64,000 nt of DNA from Actinocorallia populi. Its GTDB lineage: Bacteria; Actinomycetota; Actinomycetes; Streptosporangiales; Streptosporangiaceae. The stretch is from positions 1,178,001 through 1,242,000 of the forward strand of contig NZ_PVZV01000002.1 of the NCBI RefSeq assembly GCF_002995495.1. The letters are read 5' to 3'. Positions 61,280-64,000 of the stretch are shown here, in pieces (positions within the stretch are counted from its first letter, which is position 1; every line of letters starts with the position of its first letter). Made by a program: the position numbers and the translations under genes. The notes beneath the pieces are model-generated. The model saw only the letters and a list, made by a program, of their open reading frames with translations, made no database searches and was not told the DNA's origin.

Positions 61280-62746
61280 ATGACGAGCAGCACCGAAGCC
61301 ACCTCGACCACCCCGCAGGTAGCGGTCAACGACATCGGCTCGGCGGAGGACTTCCTCGCCGCGATCGATCTGACCATCAAATACTTCAATGACGGCGACA
61401 TCGTCGAAGGCGTCGTCGTCAAGGTCGACCGAGACGAGGTCTTGCTCGACATCGGTTACAAGACCGAGGGCGTCATCCCGTCCCGCGAACTCTCGATCAA
61501 GCACGACGTCGACCCCAACGAGGTCGTCTCCGTCGGTGACGAGGTCGAGGCCCTGGTCCTCCAGAAGGAGGACAAGGAGGGTCGCCTGATCCTGTCCAAG
61601 AAGCGCGCGCAGTACGAGCGCGCCTGGGGCACGATCGAGAAGATCAAGGACGAGGACGGGATCGTCACCGGTACGGTCATCGAGGTCGTCAAGGGTGGTC
61701 TCATCCTCGACATCGGCCTCCGCGGCTTCCTCCCGGCCTCCCTGGTGGAGATGCGCCGGGTCCGCGACCTGCAGCCGTATGTCGGCAAGGAGCTCGAAGC
61801 CAAGATCATCGAGCTGGACAAGAACCGCAACAACGTGGTCCTGTCCCGCCGCGCCTGGCTCGAGCAGACCCAGTCCGAGGTCCGCCAGACGTTCCTCAAC
61901 ACCCTGCAGAAGGGCCAGGTCCGCAAGGGCGTCGTGTCCTCGATCGTCAACTTCGGTGCCTTCGTGGACCTGGGCGGCGTCGACGGTCTGGTCCACGTCT
62001 CCGAGCTGTCCTGGAAGCACATCGACCACCCCTCCGAGGTCGTCGAGGTCGGCCAGGAGGTCACGGTCGAGGTCCTGGACGTCGACATGGAGCGCGAGCG
62101 CGTCTCCCTGTCGCTCAAGGCGACCCAGGAAGACCCGTGGCAGCAGTTCGCCCGCACCCACCAGATCGGCCAGGTCGTGCCGGGCCGCGTCACCAAGCTG
62201 GTGCCGTTCGGCGCGTTCGTCCGGGTCGAGGAGGGCATCGAGGGCCTGGTGCACATCTCCGAGCTGGCCGAGCGCCACGTGGAGATCCCCGAGCAGGTCG
62301 TCCAGGTGGGCGACGAGATCTTCGTCAAGATCATCGACATCGACCTCGACCGCCGTCGCATCAGCCTCTCGCTGAAGCAGGCGAACGAGGGCGCCATGGA
62401 GATCACCGACGAGGAGTTCGACCCCACCCTCTACGGCATGCCGGCCGAGTACGACGCCGAGGGCAACTACAAGTACCCCGAGGGCTTCGACCCGGAGACG
62501 GGCGAGTGGCTCGAGGGCTACGACGCCCAGCGCGAGACCTGGGAGCGGCAGTACGCCGAGGCCCGCCAGCGCTTCGACGCCCACCGCAAGCAGATCGACG
62601 AGGCCCGCAAGGCCGACGCCGAGGCCGCGGGCGGCGAAGGCGGTCAGACGACCTACACCGGCGGCTCCGAGGAGCCGACGGGTGGCGCCCTGGCCACCGA
62701 CGAGGCGCTCGCCGCGCTGCGCGAGAAGCTCTCGGGCGGTCAGTGA
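61280..62746 (+). CDS. rpsA: 30S ribosomal protein S1
   Basis: S1 helps mRNA bind the small subunit. The 488-residue product has four S1 OB-fold repeats (about residues 35-105, 120-190, 205-275, 290-360), with characteristic blocks KVDRDEVLLDIGYKTEGVIP, GLILDIGLRGFLPASL, NFGAFVDLGGVDGLVHVSEL and PFGAFVRVEEGIEGLVHISEL (in part). E. coli has six repeats, but four is usual in actinobacteria. An acidic Tyr/Glu-rich C-tail (YDAEGNYKYPEG) follows. The ATG at 61280 gives the conserved N-terminus MTSSTEATST; the frame from 61133 and an ATG at 61253 are rejected. Codons are highly biased, as expected. Confidence 0.97.
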   Translation: MTSSTEATSTTPQVAVNDIGSAEDFLAAIDLTIKYFNDGDIVEGVVVKVDRDEVLLDIGYKTEGVIPSRELSIKHDVDPNEVVSVGDEVEALVLQKEDKEGRLILSKKRAQYERAWGTIEKIKDEDGIVTGTVIEVVKGGLILDIGLRGFLPASLVEMRRVRDLQPYVGKELEAKIIELDKNRNNVVLSRRAWLEQTQSEVRQTFLNTLQKGQVRKGVVSSIVNFGAFVDLGGVDGLVHVSELSWKHIDHPSEVVEVGQEVTVEVLDVDMERERVSLSLKATQEDPWQQFARTHQIGQVVPGRVTKLVPFGAFVRVEEGIEGLVHISELAERHVEIPEQVVQVGDEIFVKIIDIDLDRRRISLSLKQANEGAMEITDEEFDPTLYGMPAEYDAEGNYKYPEGFDPETGEWLEGYDAQRETWERQYAEARQRFDAHRKQIDEARKADAEAAGGEGGQTTYTGGSEEPTGGALATDEALAALREKLSGGQ

Positions 62747-62812
62747 GCGATGACCGGCCCGCTTCCGTTCATGCGGGGGTGAGCCGGTCCCCTCAGCCGA
62801 TACCATCTTCGG

Positions 62813-64000
62813 GTGGTCACGACTGACAAAGGCACCTACAGCGAGGGCCCTGCCGGACCGCCGGCGGGGCCCTCACTGGTCCCCGGGGGCGCCGCGCGGC
62901 TGACACTCATCGGCGTCACCGTCGCCCTGCTCGCCCAAACCCTCCGCTACTCCCTCCCCGTCTTCGTGGAGCTGTCCGTCGGAACGGCGCTGGCGGTGGC
63001 GCTGCCGGTGGCGCTCGTGCCGTTCCTGGCGCCGGTGCTGCGGCCACTGCTGGGACCCCGGGTGCTGACCGCCCTGGGCATCGGCGGGCTGCTGCTGTCC
63101 CGGCTGGTGGCCCAGGGGCTGGGGCCGGTGCTGGACCTGGCCGTGGTGGCCACGGCGCTGGGCCTGCTGGCGCTGCCCGCGCTGTACGAGAGCGCCCGCG
63201 GCCTGTCGGGCGTGGGCTTCGCCATCGCCGCGACCGCCGGCCTCGCGGTCGACACCAGCCTGCGCATGCTCTTCGGCACCTGGGACGCGGCATGGCAGAG
63301 CGGGCCCGCGGCCTGGGCCGTCTGCCTGGTCCTGGTCGGGGTGGGCGTCGCCGCGCTGGTGCGCGAGCTGTCCTCGGGCGTGGTCCCGCCGCCGGGCATC
63401 TCCTGGCGCGACGCCATGGGCGCCGCCGCCCTGGGGCCCTTCCTGGCCCTGCAGGTGCTGGTGCTCTCCAGCCCCGCGTTCGTCGCCTCCTCCGGCTGGC
63501 TGTCGCTGACCATGGCGCACCTGGCGGTGCTGGCCGGGCAGGCGCTCGCGCTGGCGTTCCTCGCCTCGGGCCTGGCGGTCCGCGCGGTGCCCGGCGGGGT
63601 GTGCGTGCTGGGCGGCACCGTGCTGGGCCTGTGCGCCGGCGCCGTGGCCGGGACCTACGCGCTGGAGGGCAGGATCGTCATCTTCGCGATCGTGCCCGCC
63701 CAGGTGCTGGCCGCCTGGCTGCTGGCCGTGGCCTGCCGCGCGCCGCTGCGCCGGGCCGGGGACGGCGGACCGATCTGGCGGGTGGACGTCGGCGCGGCCC
63801 TCGGCGGGTTCGCGCTGCTGGCGATCCTCGTCCCGTACACGCTGAACCCGGCGCATCCGCTGCCGTTCCCCAACAACGCGCTCAGCGCCTGCGCGGGCAT
63901 CCTCATCGGGCTGCTGGCCTCGATCGCGGCCTCCCGGGGCGGCCCGCTGCCCGCCCGCGCCCCGCAGCGGGCGGTGGCCGCGCTCGGCGCGTGCCTGGTG
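62813..64000 (+). CDS. Polytopic membrane protein, 3' truncated by the window
   Basis: The function is not recognised. A frame of 396 codons is open to the window end, with about ten hydrophobic helices beginning LTLIGVTVALLAQTLRYSLPVFVELSV. Loops include WQSGPAAWAV, SSGVVPPPGISWRDA and PYTLNPAHPLPFPNNALSA. The GTG at 62813 is six bases after TACCAT (62801-62806), a leaderless layout. It could be the membrane half of a larger fusion, since some actinobacterial proteins of this shape end in a phosphatase/nuclease domain, but that part is outside the window. A strong hairpin in its early codons (62843-62874) is probably the rpsA terminator. Confidence 0.65.
   Translation, partial: MVTTDKGTYSEGPAGPPAGPSLVPGGAARLTLIGVTVALLAQTLRYSLPVFVELSVGTALAVALPVALVPFLAPVLRPLLGPRVLTALGIGGLLLSRLVAQGLGPVLDLAVVATALGLLALPALYESARGLSGVGFAIAATAGLAVDTSLRMLFGTWDAAWQSGPAAWAVCLVLVGVGVAALVRELSSGVVPPPGISWRDAMGAAALGPFLALQVLVLSSPAFVASSGWLSLTMAHLAVLAGQALALAFLASGLAVRAVPGGVCVLGGTVLGLCAGAVAGTYALEGRIVIFAIVPAQVLAAWLLAVACRAPLRRAGDGGPIWRVDVGAALGGFALLAILVPYTLNPAHPLPFPNNALSACAGILIGLLASIAASRGGPLPARAPQRAVAALGACLV
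62843..62874 (+). terminator. Hairpin inside the start of the membrane gene, likely rpsA terminator
   Basis: GAGGGCCCTGCCGG (62843-62856) pairs with CCGGCGGGGCCCTC (62861-62874) through 14 bp with one T-G wobble and a four-base ACCG loop. It lies about 97 bases after rpsA, within codons encoding EGPAGPPAGPS of the next gene. Confidence 0.6.

Noticed and set aside
61105-61392. Small frames in the rpsA leader
   Set aside because: They overlap the promoter or the rpsA start and have no ribosome sites or conserved sequence.

Overview
The window is high-GC DNA from a filamentous-type actinobacterium (Actinomycetota). The evidence is the GC-saturated third codon positions, the GTG starts, the many leaderless-looking genes, and the order of the division cluster (mraY-murD-ftsW-murG-murC-ftsQ-ftsZ-yggS-sepF-yggT-divIVA). 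A translational ileS T-box, a traR/dksA-lspA-rluD run, and his and trp genes without a trpF also fit. Streptosporangiales or a relative is my guess, not something the sequence proves. No phage, insertion sequence, CRISPR array, tRNA or rRNA was seen. Almost everything looks like ordinary chromosomal core.

Layout. 1-10.8 kb is the dcw cell-wall and division cluster, starting inside mraY and ending with divIVA. 10.85-11.63 kb is a non-coding block of about 67-bp tandem repeats. 11.6-13.8 kb holds a membrane protein with two YHxxxC/PCxxC zinc-type modules and a convergent DUF1707-type gene. 13.9-17.3 kb is ileS on the minus strand with a complete T-box leader. 17.3-22.1 kb holds a DUF167 gene, traR/dksA-like, lspA (apparently with a CTG start), an rluD-type pseudouridine synthase, a ybaK-type deacylase and several hypotheticals. 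22.2-29.5 kb is the histidine region: hisD-hisC-hisB-small membrane protein-hisH, then a DUF2236 gene with palindromic operators, then hisA/priA-ridA-hisF. 29.6-35.1 kb holds a lipoprotein, a helical-repeat protein and a heterodimeric ABC exporter with one degenerate ATP site. 35.1-41.0 kb holds cspA with a long structured leader, hisI, a trp-associated membrane protein, an OmpR-like regulator apparently starting at ATC, a DUF2752 protein, trpC, trpB and trpA. trpE, trpD and trpF are absent.

41.1-46.3 kb is envelope and thiol biology: a MauE/DoxX-like protein, a membrane-anchored DsbA-like thioredoxin, lgt with a long repetitive acidic tail, a VIT1-type transporter and two paralogous anchored proteins with a conserved Cys pair. 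46.3-52.7 kb is a regulatory region followed by gltB-gltD. 52.7-57.6 kb holds a second repeat block, a PhzF-like protein, an M24B peptidase, a GNAT protein, a third repeat block and lnt. 57.7-64.0 kb holds a two-component system, an anchored polysaccharide deacetylase, rpsA and a truncated polytopic membrane protein.

Functionally, the window links peptidoglycan precursor synthesis and septation, lipoprotein maturation (lspA, lgt, lnt are all here), and nitrogen and amino-acid synthesis (glt, his, trp). PriA probably serves both the His and Trp pathways. The most unusual content is non-coding: three tandem-repeat blocks in intergenic gaps, the first made of double-hairpin units with partly compensating stems. 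Also notable are two non-canonical start codons implied by ribosome-binding-site spacing, and the structured regulatory regions before ileS, cspA, ftsZ and gltB.
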